Shown piece by piece: positions 37,228-49,505 of a stretch of 64,000 nt of DNA. A model generated the notes under the pieces. The model did not search any database, was not told the origin of the DNA, and was given only the letters and a program-made list of their open reading frames with translations. Position numbers and translations under genes: made by a program. The DNA is from Bryum argenteum (lineage: Eukaryota; Streptophyta; Bryopsida; Bryales; Bryaceae). The stretch spans positions 1,552,501 to 1,616,500 of the forward strand of contig CM073325.1 of assembly GCA_037043015.1 (NCBI GenBank), read 5' to 3'. Within the stretch, counting starts at the first letter, position 1, and each line of letters opens with the position of its first letter.

Positions 37228-38051
37228 GGCTGTCTGTCGATCTCCTTAGCAGCCGCATCAGAGGGCCCCGAGGTCGGTAATTGTGTTCGTGTTTGATTGT
37301 TCTCATGATGTACCTCGTGCTTGGAGTGAGTGATAGCGGATCCCCTGGGGGTGTGTCGATCTCCTTAGCAACCTGGAGTTAAGGCCCAGATGACGGGGAA
37401 GGCCGTAGGCTGGGATCGAGGAGCATCCTCGTGGACTCGCTCTGCCTTCTGATGGTCATGGTTTTCCATTTTGGCGGAACCCGGCCCTACAGGGGTGGTC
37501 GTGGGTGAGTTGTGTTGGCTGAAATGCTTCGTTACCGGCCAGACATTCGTGGACGAAGGTCTGGCGGGGTGAACGTGGATTCCCCATTTTCGTATCATAA
37601 TTTTCTGTACTCGTGGCTTTTCGTGAATCTTGCCGTCGCTGCTGGGTCGTCCTGATGATGTACCTCGAGCTTTGCTGATGTACCTCGAGCTTGGAGAGGG
37701 GAGGCCGAACCTCTGGTCTGTTCCGATCTCCTTAGCAGCCTCATCAGAGGGCCCCGAGGTCGGTAATTGTGTTCGTGTTTGATTGTTCTCATGATGTACC
37801 TCGTGCTTGGACTCTTGGAGTGAGTGATAGCGGATCCCTGGGGGTGTGTCGAAATCCTTAGCAACCTGGAGTCAAGGCCCAGATGACGGGGAAGGCCGTA
37901 GGCTGGGATCGAGGAGCATCCTCGTGGACTTGCTCTTCCTTCTGATGGTCATGGTTTTTCAATTTGGCGGAACCCGGCCCTACAGGGGTGGTCGTGGGTG
38001 AGTTGTGTTGGCTGAAATGCTTCGTTACCTGCCAGACATTCGTGGACGAAG
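37228..38051. repeat. Satellite-like tandem array, left part
   Basis: Units carry CATCAGAGGGCCCCGAGGTC, TGATGTACCTCG and ATTCGTGGACGAAGGTCTGG. The GACGAAGG anchors lie at 37552, 38045, 58121, 58587 and 59054. Spacing is 466-467 bp in the right part and 493 bp on the left, where a short word is duplicated. The array sits in the intron of accessory 2. It is interrupted by element X exactly at the GGACGAAG word. Confidence 0.9.
38044..38051. repeat. Left target-site duplication of element X (GGACGAAG)
   Basis: GGACGAAG is repeated at 58120-58127. Intact array units read CGTGGACGAAGGTCTGG, so removing element X and one 8-mer restores the unit. Confidence 0.93.
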
Positions 38052-38639
38052 CCCGGGGGGGGCACAGTGCGTCAACTTAGAAAGTACCTGAGTTCAAAGA
38101 TATGGGGGTTTTAATTCTTTCGAGGTAAAATTTATATATTTTTTTATTGTAAGATAACATGAATTAATTGGAATTTTACATCTTAGAAGAAAATAATGGT
38201 AGCGTAAAATACCTCCACTTTGTTTTTTTTTAGAAATAATATATGGCAGGCAAAAAAAATTAAGAAAATGAAAATATTAATGGATCAACGTTGATGATCT
38301 TGAGATCTTGTGATGGATGAAAAGAGTGAAGAATCTGTCCAAAACTCTTGGATGAGATCCAGATGGCGGGGGTATTGATGATTGGGGTTTACTGTTGAGC
38401 TTCTTCATTTTCTCGAATCTTTCCTCTTCTTTCCCGCTGTTTAGATTTTGGAGCTCGGTTAGGGTTTGCTTCAAAGTCTGTAGAGTAATTTTTGGAACTC
38501 TCTGCGTTGCGGGAGTGCTTGTGCGCGTGTTGCCAGGGTGGAGAGACACAGTTGTGGTTGCAATTTAGCGATTCATTGAGTGTGATTGCGAGCTTTGGGT
38601 CGGTTGCGGTGTTGGGTTTCACGATTAAAGAAGACATTG

Positions 38640-38935
38640 TTGGTAAGTTTTTGCGACCAAAGGGTTTCATTGTTGCTGGTGCTTTTAGTTCATTGTTGTG
38701 CGTGTGCGTGGTTTGGCTGCACATGCGTGATTCTCAGTTTTTGCGACCAAAGGGTTTCATTGTTGCTGGTGCTTTTGTTCATTGTTGTGGGTGAGCGTGG
38801 TTTGGCTGTGTGTGATTTTGAGTTTTTGCGACCAAAGGGTTTCATTGTTGCTGGTGCTGTTGTTCATTGTTGTGTGTGTGCGTGGTTTGGCTGTGCATGA
38901 TTCTTAGTTTTTGCGACCAAAGGGTTTCATTGTTG
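38640..38935. repeat. ~86-91-bp tandem repeat inside element X, four copies
   Basis: Each unit begins TTTTTGCGACCAAAGGGTTT, at about 38646, 38737, 38823 and 38908. A partial copy of the unit tail (GTTCATTGTTGTGCGTGTGC) recurs near 39265. It lies in the 5' non-coding part of the element and could be an expanded transposase-binding array, but that is inference. Confidence 0.85.
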
Positions 38936-39419
38936 GGTATAGTCTTTGCTCATTGGATGTATAGGAAGTCATTGATCAATTCTCACAGCACGTTTCCTTT
39001 CGCGAGGTTCCTGCAAAACTAGAGAGGTAATTTTGCTATTTAAATGGAATCCATTTACACAATCAAGCGATCATCGATAGAATACTCTATCTCGTAAGAT
39101 AGTTCACAATCATGCATGTTGAATGAGAGGATATAGCGATTGGACTAATACCTTTACAAACCGATCACTTCCAAGTGTGCATGAACTCTTTTATGCCGCA
39201 CCCCATATTCTCCCGAAAAAGCCTTCCTCGGTCACGGTCCACAAGCAATGCCTACTAGTGCTTTTGTTCATTGTTGTGCGTGTGCGTGGTTTCTCAATGG
39301 TGTTTCTCAATGTTGGGTTCTGAGTTGAATTGAGTTTCGGGTTGAATTGGGTTTCTAAATGTACAAGCTTGTGTTCGTGTGTTAGGGTTGAAGAGTTCCT
39401 CTTTGGTTTATTGTTTCGC

Positions 39420-42400
39420 ATGGCGTTAAGGATCAAGATTTACGCTCTTGACTACGAAGACGCGGAACCAAGGTTTATTGGGCCTGTTCGGGCTGACGAT
39501 GGTGCGTCTTACAGCAGTCTTCGGGAGAGGTTGGAGTCCGTGGGGATTCTGCCGTGGAAGTTCCAATTCTGGGATATTAAAGACAGTTGCCGTATCAACG
39601 TGAAGTTGGAGAGTTTCAACAGTATTGCAGCAGTTGTTCATGTTATCCCAGCTGAAGGTGAAGGCGGTGCAGGTTTCAAGCGCCAACGCATCGACAATGA
39701 CGACATTGAGAGTGTAGGGGGGCTGCCTTCGAACAGTGTGGAGTTGGAGGGGATGACTGAACCAGTCGAGGGATTTGTTGGCGTTATTCCTGCATCGACG
39801 TCTAGGGTTACTGGATCGAGTGCAGTAGAGGCACCGCCCGTTGTGCCGGAGATTTGGTTGCAATCCACCTTAATTTCTGCGGAGATAATGGACAAGTACA
39901 TCTTGGAGGAGGAGAACCTGAGATGGAAGTTGAAGGGAATTTCACTGGAAGACCACGATTGGAAGCTAAAATCTTTTGATCACAATGGCGTGGGGGTCGT
40001 GAAGATCTACTGCCTCGAATGTAACAAGCATCACGGAGGAATTAGTGGGGATCACATAAGTCATGCTATCCAGAATCTCTTCAACAATTTCAAGGGCAGC
40101 CATCTAGGGAGCACGGCACATGATAGGAATTGGTGCAAGAGACACAATGTTCCATTCGAACACCATCCTCGATCAGAAGCGGGTAGACTTGGAAAATGAG
40201 TGATTATGACTCTTGAAGATCATGCGAAGCTCATAGCAGATGGGGTCGAGATAGTGAAGAAAGTGAATGCTTCGGAGGGGATGGATCAGTCCTATTTCGA
40301 AGTGGTGGGGAATCCGTTGGCGACTCAGGTCAGTCAGGTGAAGTGTTTTTGGACGAAGGTGAAGTGCGTAAGCTGCAACCAGTTCTTGCAATTGTGTCCG
40401 CCGAAGAGAAATCTTGAACATACGTTGACTGCCCATGCTGCCGGTTCGAAGCACAAGGAGCTGCTTGAGAAAGCCCAAAGAAAGACACTAGGAGTGCCAC
40501 TGTCCACAGGGAAGCGAGGGAGAACGAGTCGCACTGCTGGATTTTCAGGGAGCCGGAGTCAAACCAGTCTACATTCCTGGTTCCCTCACAGCGGTGAAGG
40601 ATCTCAGGTAGGTGACTTTACTTCATGGGATAGAGGGGCTGGGCTTAGATACATTTGCTGGGGATTTAGAGGTCCATCGTGTTCGTATGGAGGTAAGCCC
40701 TACAATATCCGTGCACTTATCAATGACACTCACCCAGGAAAGAATTGGTTTGCTGAACCTTGTTTGTGTGGCGATGTAATGCTGGAAGGGGGTTTGTTGA
40801 GTATTGAGGGTTCTTTTAGGCATAGAAATTGTTTGCGGATCTCTGCTTCTGATGATGGATTTGAGAATCTAACATGTACGAAGTGCGCGTCTATTCCCTC
40901 AGAGGATGACTTTAGGATGCGGGTACTTCGTGAGGATCGAGCAGTTGAGAAGAGGGGCACGAGATCGACAGGGTCAGGTCGCCGAGTAGGGTACCTTCAC
41001 CTGCTAGAGGTGAATTCGCATAGTCGTCAGCTGTCGAAGAAATTCAGGAGAGAGAGGTCGCATTGGGCAAAGAAAGGCTCGGATAGTGCAGCTTAAAGTA
41101 AAGAGGCCGACGTTGAAAGAGTCGGCAAAATTAGCATCTGATGAATACGATCTAATGAAATTTTGCAGTAACATTCTTGCTGCTCACCGGTCTGGGGTCT
41201 TCGGAGGTAAGCCAGCGTTATGGGACTTCATGAAGGACTCTGCAGCGAATCTTAATCGAAAGAATTCTGCTCACCGATTTAGTGATAACAGTAAGGCTTT
41301 TGCACAGGCCATGAAGATGTACGGAGGGAAACGAATGTGTGACTTATTTGCGCTGAATTATCTTTGGACCGGATACAAAGACAAAACAAAACGAGATTGT
41401 AGAAAAGGGGTTGATTTGTCCCGGTGAGCACTCTCGATTTTTAAGGCCGTTGCTCGATTTATGCGGATGCGAAGAGAGTCCACGGGATTACAGGCCGATC
41501 CTGTGATTCTAGCGGAAGATGAAACAAAAGTGAAATCCAGTCGCGTATGAGCGTAAGTGGGACTCTCCGGCCGGATTCTCATGGGCCCAATGAGAATCAT
41601 GTGTGTGTTTCTGACTATAAGCTACTTGTCGGATCTGGAGACGAAGGCTATAGCCGAGTAGTCGAAGGGTTCCGTTCTAACAAAGTTGGCGGTTTTGCCA
41701 GGGTGGTAGTGGTTAATCCTCTACACAACAAATTGCCCCGTCTAGTCCTCGTCGTTTCGTGTACGTGCAATTGTTTCAATGCAGCGTGGGTGCGGGCCCA
41801 GTGGTCTACAATTGAGCGGCTATGGGAGAAAGATTGCAAAGGGGAAGTTGGCCCCATCGTTGGACATGCAAGCGACGGAGACAATCGATCGCAGCGGCGA
41901 TTGATGTTGGCGGTTACAAGGAGACCGGGAGCGAGACCAAACCGGATCGGGGAGGGATGGCTATTCTCTGCTGGCGTCGACAATAATGGAGATGCATTTG
42001 GTCTGCATGACCAGGATTACATCCACAACGGCAAAAAACTCATAAACCCGATTGATCAAGGAGGGCGAACACTGATGCTTGGTGGTGATGTTTGTATGCT
42101 GGAGCATGTCGGAGCGATTTACAATAAGTTTACTCAAGATGAGCATGGGTCACGCGACAAGGTGACATTGACCGCACCGATCGCGTAATCAAGCGTCTGC
42201 TCAAAGACTTTGCCAGAAAAAAGTGACGGACTGTTTGGCGAAGGTGCGGCTGGCACGTGATGTGCAACGAGAGCGGACTATTGGTACATAGTACTACCTC
42301 TCTGTTGTGGGAGATTACATAGATATTTTTGCATCCCCGTCATTGGATCTTCGTTCTAGATTAGTATTAGCATCGAAAGTCTCTTTCTTCTTTAGATTAT

Positions 42401-42993
42401 GGAAGTTGTGGTTTAAATACGGAGATCATTCAGTACTTGGCAATACAACTTCTTTCTCTTTGAAGGAGAACTTCATTAGTCAGCAGTCATTTATTGATGT
42501 GCAATTGTCCTGTAATTTTGTAGTGTTACTAATCTGTCATTTTCGTGATAAATACTCTCACCTCCTCAGGCTGCTGCATCTTACAGGCAGCGATTCATGC
42601 GAGATCTTTTTCAGTAAGATAGGGGGAATGATTGGCTTAGAACGTGCGTATGATTTTCACGAGCTTGTAAATACAGCTAATACAGTAAACAGATTAGCAG
42701 CGGTTGAGTATGGGGCTAATGGTCTGAAATTTAATAGGGTCCATAACAAAATGACGAACGTCTGGGCTGATTTGCATCCGTTGGCACCAGAGGAGTCTCC
42801 ATGCGACTTGGGGAACTATTCCCTCATTTCTACTAATGATGATGTCATTGCAGCACTGAAAGAAGGGTTGAAAGAGGCTCAACGTCTTCTCAGGGCTCTC
42901 AATATGGGTCCTCGTCCTGGTGCAAATGCTCAAAGTTCAAGGTGGTTCAGCAGTCCTTGGACCTGTGAGTTGGCAGACCGGACGTTGCTACCG
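39420..42993 (+). pseudogene. Element X transposase, 5' part (DDE-type, decayed, split by element 2)
   Basis: Starts at ATG 39420 (MALRIKIYALDYEDAEPRF). Two zinc-finger-like segments follow: CLECNKHHGG..H (about 200-220) and CVSCNQFLQLCPPKRN with downstream H residues. The catalytic-type core has LAEDETKV, GHASDGDNRSQRRLML, HDQDYIHNGKKLINPID and TGSDSCEIFFSKIGG, a D-D-E-like series. Lesions are an in-frame TGA at 40197, frameshifts near 41080, 41425 and 41500-41550, and a shift near 42190. The frame runs into the element 2 insertion. It resembles transposases I have seen in scattered eukaryotes, but I cannot name the superfamily safely. Confidence 0.75.
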
Positions 42994-43002
42994 TGTGAGC
43001 GT

Positions 43003-43037
43003 TGAGCGGTGAGCGGTGAGCGGTGAGCGGTGAGCGG
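43003..43037. repeat. Left terminal heptamer array of element 2
   Basis: Five perfect tandem copies of TGAGCGG, inverted relative to the array at 56644-56699. Confidence 0.95.
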
Positions 43038-43461
43038 TAAGATTTAGAATTTTTAGGGCTGAGTTTGTATTTTTAGTACAAACATTTCTAAAAATAGTTT
43101 TTTTAAAAAAATTTGAGAATAATTTTCGAATATTCTCAAGAATATTCGAATATTCTAGACTTATAACCGTGGATTTAGTGACCCAAACCCGTGGAAATAA
43201 GGCTTTAATTCCCTGAATTTTGTGAGACTTGAGCTACAAAACTCGACAGTAGATCACAAATTTTCAAATGTCCAGAGGTTTCTAAGGTAATATTTCTAAG
43301 TGTTTAGTACTCCAAGTAAGACAAATTGGCAAGGTCTGTTGTACATGTAGGTATTGGTATAATAATTTTTAATAAGTTGTGAAAAAATATCACATACAGT
43401 GTGGAGCACCCAATCATAAGACTAACATATAGCGTACGTAGATGAGGAGATATACGACATT
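43038..43461. other. Subterminal region of element 2, with palindromic GAATATTC words
   Basis: AT-rich, homologous to 30571-30996 in element 1. CGAATATTCTCAAGAATATTCG at 43127 onward is conserved at 30648 onward. It consists of alternating GAA and TTC units, like a transposase-binding or heat-shock-type element. Confidence 0.55.
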
Positions 43462-46400
43462 CTAATCTGTAGCATGGTCTAGGATTCCTCCCTCCAGAAT
43501 CTTCTTCACCTCGTTGAAACTAAGAGTGGCCGCGTGGATGAAGAGGTCAGCATCCGGATCAAATTTGCAAACCAATACCGTGATGAAGTATAGGTGCTTG
43601 TACGGTCGATATGGATCTCTCCTTCCTAACAAAGTAATTGTTTTCTTGAACACTGGGCATGAGCAATCCGGGAATTTACTAATTGAAAGTCTATAAACTG
43701 CATCCGCATCCGACTCCAAGTCTACGATACATCCAAATCCGGGCTGCGGGATCATGGTCACCCTCAGAATTTTGGCCTGCATTGACGTGGCAGACTCAAT
43801 ATTCTTCATGTGCTTTGAAGTCATAGCTGGAATGCGTTTCATGTTCTTCGATCTTCTTGACCTAGGGAACACGTCCGGCTTCTCCGGGACTGGAATATGG
43901 GACAAGTCTCTTGGTGGGGCAGCATTATTGAAAGTGCGGTTTGTAGGAAGCTGTACTTTTTGTGGTAGTCGAAAGCCCGCATTCTCTAACGCCTCCATTT
44001 CATCACGTGTAAGGTTAGTCCCTATCTTAACATGCCATATAGAAGGAATAGGAGGTCTTTCTTGGCTTGGAGAGAATGGCTCAATCCACTTGCGACGATG
44101 ACCCTTCACACACCTGTCAATATCATCCGCACAAAAAAAGAACTGATCAATTTTTCTTGGCCCCTCTTGAGGGCGTTGCCATACTCCGGTGTAAGTTGGA
44201 GCTGCGGTCGCCTTCCCCTTCTGAATAATTCGTGAGTCACATCTTTTTTTACTCTTTCGCATGATACCCCAACAAGCCTTGGCAGAATTCTCCCTCAAAC
44301 GGGCAATGTGCCACAGCCTCTCGTCTACTCTAGTCTCCTGAACAGCAGTCACACGTTCAATACTAGGTCCAGGAAAAGTGGATGGTATTGTCGGTGGCTC
44401 CTCAACTTCATTCTCTTCATGGATAGTACTCAGATTTTCAGCACATGCTCGGGTAACCTTTTTCCCGATTCGTGGACGTTAGTAGCTCACGGTGTCAGGT
44501 CTGTGCGTTTCATCATCAGCTCCAATCGGAACATCAGCCTTACGTTTCTTGGAACCAAACACCTCCGCACCCTCAAGGTGGGCGTCTCGGGTACAAATCT
44601 TTTCAGCTCCTGGATAGTCAGACACTGCCTTTGTGAGGCCTGATGGATCGCCGGTTCGTTGAGCTTTATGGGCAAGACGAAGTAAGAGTTCTTCGGATGT
44701 TGGTCCACTACCACCCTTGCCACCTCCGTTGAAGTCGTGGTAACCCACAACTTGGAGGAAAGCACGAACATAATCATCAACAGCTGCAACGTACAAGTCC
44801 CCACCCTTGTTGCCGGACGCTTGCAACCATTTGTTATGGATAGATTCCGCAAGGTTACATGAAGGCATCTCCGCCAGCTCCTCCGCAGAATATTTACTTT
44901 CCTGCAAGGTGCAAAGACTTTTGACTTAGTAACAAATAAAGTTGGAGACGATATCCAGAGCCGGTTAGACTTTCGTCACAGCAAGTCTGATCTAAAAATA
45001 GAATATTTTTAATTTTTATTTAAAAATAATTGTTACTGAAAAAGATAAAAAATGCATGATATTTTATACTAAAAAGGTAAATATATTTAATAGATTTACT
45101 AGACATCAGTTCATGTGTACATAATTGCTACAGTGACTATGGACTCACCAATTCCATGAAGCCACCCCACTGCCTATACCGGAAATGCCAGAATGCAAGC
45201 CAGTGTTCGAGGTGACCTAATCCTACTTCGGAGGTGGCCTCTGCCTCAGCCATGGTGCGTGCATCTTTGTATTGCTTACAAAGATGTCGATGTTGATCCT
45301 GTAGTTCGTGCACGATGTATTGTTTGGTGTGTTTCTCTAGGGATTGCGTCCAATGGAAGTAGCAAGTCCGCTCGCGGCCTTCCATGGGCACTTTAGGGTC
45401 TCCGGAGCCATAAATTATCCGCAGAGCGTTCCAGTTGGCTTGCGCACTGTCGGCCATGAAACCTTGAAACTGCGGCGCTTCCACTCCGTTCCTGCCCATG
45501 ACGTGGTTTAGGTTCTTCCAGAAGACGATTTGAGCATCTCCGTCTTCAGACTGGAAATCACAGCATGCAATAGTTAAAATGCGGCAGATTTTCGAGTCAT
45601 AAACGTGGCACGCCATGGTCGTCCAGTTCTTGACACGCTTGACATGGTCGAACATCAGCCACGCATGTGACAAGTCGCCTCCGAGCTGCATACGACGAAC
45701 AAGGTCAACACCGCTTCCGGGGCCGACCTCGGACATCTTGAAAATGAAAACTTTGTCACTTTCATCTCCTTGCCCGGGGAACTGGTTACGTTGGATGTAA
45801 GCCCAGTTGCTGAGGCCTCGAAGCTTGGTGATCCCATCAAGAACACCGTATCTGCGCAAGTGCTTAAAAGTGGTAATACGATTCCTGACGCTCGGAGAGG
45901 TCAGCTCCTTACACTGATCGAAGATAGGTTCTAGCTCCTGCAGGGTGAGCTTAGAGGTTACAGGGTCACCTTCTTCACACAGAAGTAAGTTTCCGAGTAA
46001 GTCCTTGCTAGCCTCCATGACTATTTTGGACGTGGTAGCTTGTGGGTTACGTTCTACGTGCTCCTCTATTAACTCATCTATTATTTTACGTGCACATCTG
46101 TAGTCTCCGATCTTGACAGGATGTTCGTGCGTACCGATATGCACACACGCCCGCTCTTGACTCTCCTCTCCAAATACGTAGAAAATTTTAGCAGGGCATA
46201 AAGCAACACAAACGGGTGGTTCTTTGCAGATCTTACAGACGAGTGTAGGAGAAGGAGGAGGTGTGAGGCCGACCGAGAAGGGGTCCTTGGTAAAACCCTC
46301 GAACTCCACTTCATTCACTTGTGCTCTACGGTCAGGTCGTTGCAAGAATCCGCAGTTCCCATTGTGGCATTGAAGATGACCTACACAGTTAGAGTAGCGG

Positions 46401-47230
46401 AAAGACAAACCGAGGTTGTTACTGATGTTAGTAGTCATTGTCCTGGTCCACACATGACCGTCGTATCTTTTGTCCATCCCTTCCATGGATTTGGCTACTT
46501 TGACAGCAGTAGTTGGTAGAACAGGAGGGAGAATGTACAGGACATCACCATTGAAAGTGGGGGGCAGGAAAGAGACGCTGAGAGTACGAATGGAATGGAA
46601 ATCTATTTTTTTGAGTATAGTTTTGTTGCGAGACATGCTACCTAGTCTACGGAGCAAGGAAAGAATGTTTTTGGGTTTTTCGACTTTGGAAGCGGGAAGA
46701 GAAACGGAGGTGGTTCTGAGAGTGTGTTGGGAACCAGACGAGGGCGGAGGCAGAATCGATGATATTCGACGGGACTGGAAGGACGCTTTTCTTTCATCGT
46801 CGGATGAATCAGAAATATCGATTCGGACTTCCAGTCCGGGTTCGACCTTGACACGAGGAAGAATTGGAACAACTGTGGAGATGGTAGAAGAACTACGAGG
46901 AGTAAGGAGGACGGTAGAGGCGTTCATGACGGACTCTGTCAAGCCATACAGTCGATACTGTCCGGGTAGTAGCTTATACATTTTACAATTACTCTCTAGG
47001 TCGACTGGATCGACAAGGACGGAGTAGTGGACAAGATTAGAGTTTGGATCCAAGACATGTTTCTCTAACCACAGAGAGGACTCATCAAACCCAAAACGAA
47101 TTGCTAGCCAAGACGGAGTGACTTCTGCCACTCCATCCACCCCCGCAGGAATGCAGATGGGAGGACTCAAATCCTCAGACCTAATGGCAATGACGTCTGC
47201 AGCGGGAGGTAAAGGAGTGGGGAATGCCAT
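43462..47230 (-). pseudogene. MULE-like transposase with N-terminal zinc-finger-like and C-terminal SWIM regions (one in-frame stop)
   Basis: Exon 1 is 47230-45149 (694 codons) and exon 2 is 44901-43462, joined by a phase-0 intron. The frame of about 1170 codons is open except for TAA at 44479-44481. There is a Ser/acidic region at about 140-190. Zinc-finger-like Cys/His motifs occur at about 250-300 (YSNCVGHLQCHNGNC) and 330-385 (CKICKEPPVC, CVHIGTHEHP). The MULE-type core has MFDHVKR (about 527), MADSAQANW (about 590), CYFHW as the CxxH motif (about 623) and NLAESIHNKW (about 710), supplying D, D, C/H and E. The SWIM-like CSCPVFKK..YRPYKHLYF (about 1105) has Tyr where element 1 has the metal-binding Cys. 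The MAFPTP start aligns with the element 1 start. Upstream in-frame Met codons reach 47299. Confidence 0.85.
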
Positions 47231-47781
47231 GATAGACGTAGGCGAAGAAGACAACATCAACAATTGCGTGGAGAAAGAGAGTCTCAGGTGCGTTTCCATT
47301 GTTCAAATACGAAACATTGGTGTACGGAGTTTGCATACGTATTGAATACAATTTAGACGTAATTTCTTAAAATAACACGTACATATTCCCAATACTATTA
47401 ATTGTAATGATGATGATTTATAAACACACTACCTATAATACTTAAATTATCTGAACTGACAATATTGTATTAAGTACTGACGATTAAAAATATTAGATTC
47501 GTCGATAAAATAAGTAGGTGTAGAAGGTAAAGTGACGGCGGCAGTCATTGTCAGAGATTTAGTTGGGTAATAGATGCGTTCAAAAGTTAGCTTATTTTGG
47601 ATTGTCAGAAACGGTGATAGCGGGATGGTAGGAAATACGCGTTGGCTGATTAGGGTTTCTTAGCCGCCTGCCGGAACTTATATAATGCAGTTCAAATTCA
47701 TAGTTCGTCCTCTTCATTTGCAGCGAGAAGGCTTGGACTCGTTAAGTGGAACGTGACAGAAGTTATCTCATTGGAAGCAGC
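47231..47781. promoter_or_regulatory. Divergent promoter region of element 2
   Basis: Separates the leftward transposase from the rightward accessory 1. It contains GTGACGGCGGCAGTCATTGT, matching the element 1 spacer, and CTTATATAATGC at about 47676 as a TATA-like site for the rightward gene. The rest has diverged. Confidence 0.5.
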
Positions 47782-48516
47782 ATGGAGGAAACCGCTAGCG
47801 GTAGTGAGAGAGGCAAGGAATTAGGTCAGAGGAAGAAGAAGCGGAGGGGTGGCACGAAGTTCACTAATTCAAAAGCACAGAGACGTAGTGCTTTGCGGAA
47901 GCGCGATGGGATAAGCTCTAGCGGCGAAGATCGAGAGCTAGACGAGTACGATATCTTGATCGACGACGATGTCTTACCGCCATTTAGGCGGACTATTAAG
48001 ATGCGATCGCTCAATCTCGACAGTGTTCCGGAGAGTGTTCCGATGGACGAAGCTGAAGATAAGGAGGAGGAAGGGCGTACTAGGCAGAATAGGACGTCCG
48101 ACGAGGTTGTTTACGGGGATGGCGTTGACGATGGAAGTGTATACTCTACATACGAGGTAATAAAGTTCAGTAGGTTATAAACATTTGGATATTCATGATG
48201 GGTATTCTATTCGGAAATATGTATATGGATTAATATGAACATGTGATGTCTTCAGGGCCGTGGGGGATGGGAAGAGGATGACAATCCATCAGGAGATCAA
48301 ACGATAATGTTCGAGGAGAAAAGAGTCAATGATTCATGCGAGAGTGCAGCAACCACTTTTAATCAGAAAACACTTGATGATACAACGGATGGATTTGAGA
48401 CAAGTGGTGAAGAATTAGAGGAGGTACATGAGAAACCCTACTTATTGGTTTACTGGGAGGACGTAGGGTTAGTTAAGTATACAATCAACGAGAAATCATT
48501 CTTTAATATAATGTAG
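47782..48516 (+). CDS. Element 2 accessory protein 1
   Basis: Exons 47782-48156 (125 codons) and 48256-48516 (87 codons with stop), phase-0 GT-AG intron, no lesion seen. RKKKRRGGTKFTNSKAQRR is a strong nuclear-import-like signal. The core RRTIKMRSLNLD is shared with element 1. Both exons are otherwise acidic and Ser/Thr-rich. An in-frame GTG at 47746 precedes the chosen ATG. No known domain is recognised. It is one of the few intact frames in the nest. Confidence 0.72.
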
Positions 48517-49505
48517 CCCAAGAGTTTTGACATGATATAATTTCATGATATGTATGGACCCAAGACTGAATAAGTGATTTTATATTTACTTCATGGTGCA
48601 AATATTGTTTTGATAGTTTTCTAAATGATATTAAAATGGATTGCACGGATTAAGTGGGGTGTTCTAAAATACAGAACATAGTATTGGTAAAATTATCGCG
48701 GAGAAAAAGAACAAAGTAGTCAATGACAAGGAATGTTTAGTGAAGAAGCTTGTCAATTCGCAATGGCCATGCCGGTACTCAATGGCAGCGCAAGGTAGCG
48801 CAATGCCAGCCCAATATTATTAAAGTATACCTTGAAATTGACAAAGGTCGAGGTATGTACCTTTGAGGGAATTATACACTGGGAAGAGACACGCCAGGGT
48901 AGGGACGGACGGCTAGGTCCGGGCAGGTAAGGCACCGACGGGTATGGGCGGTAAGGGAGGGTTCGACGGGAACCGGTCAGGGTAGGTGGGTTGACGGGAA
49001 CCGGCCCGGGTTGGGACGACCCGGGTATAGGCAGGTCAATGCCATGCTAGGGCCGGGTATGGGCGGGCTGGGAGTCGCCGCGCCGATGGCAGCATCCCCT
49101 CGGTCGAACGTCATCTGCGGTGCTTTTCCGCTGTTGCATCGCATGCATCACCGCTCCCTTCGGGGTTTTCCCTGCTTGCCCTCTCGAAGCCTCTGGAGGC
49201 GTTCCCTTCGGGGACGTCGTTTGCATTTCCCGCAAATGTGATTGGCGATTGTGCCAATGGCGGATAGTAAGACAATCTGTATTAATTGAACCCTATTTGG
49301 GGATTCGAGTAAGCCGCAATAGTGATGAGTGCCATGTTGACAGTGCAGTATTTTTAGAAAAGTTGAGGAATCAGCGCTGACTAAAGCAGATTCGACCTGC
49401 CTGACAGTGTTGAATATGGAATTCGGACCTCCTTTGAGAAGTTGATGAAATCTATCACACAACTGTGATTAGCACCGTAATGGGATTGCTTGTGAATTGT
49501 TCAAA
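48517..49505. other. Spacer in element 2 with G-rich simple repeat
   Basis: AT-rich to 48880, then G-rich words (GGGTATGGGCGG, GACGGGAACCGG) to about 49080, with repeated GGG runs that could form quadruplex structures. The accessory 2 5' flank follows. No supported gene. Confidence 0.5.

Noticed and set aside
38580..38900. Frames with repeated Cys/Val/Leu segments in element X
   Set aside because: Translations of the ~86-91-bp tandem repeat in non-coding DNA ahead of the transposase start.
44440..44490. Possible short intron removing the TAA in the element 2 transposase
   Set aside because: The only nearby acceptor gives an intron of about 36 bases, and longer choices break the frame in both copies.
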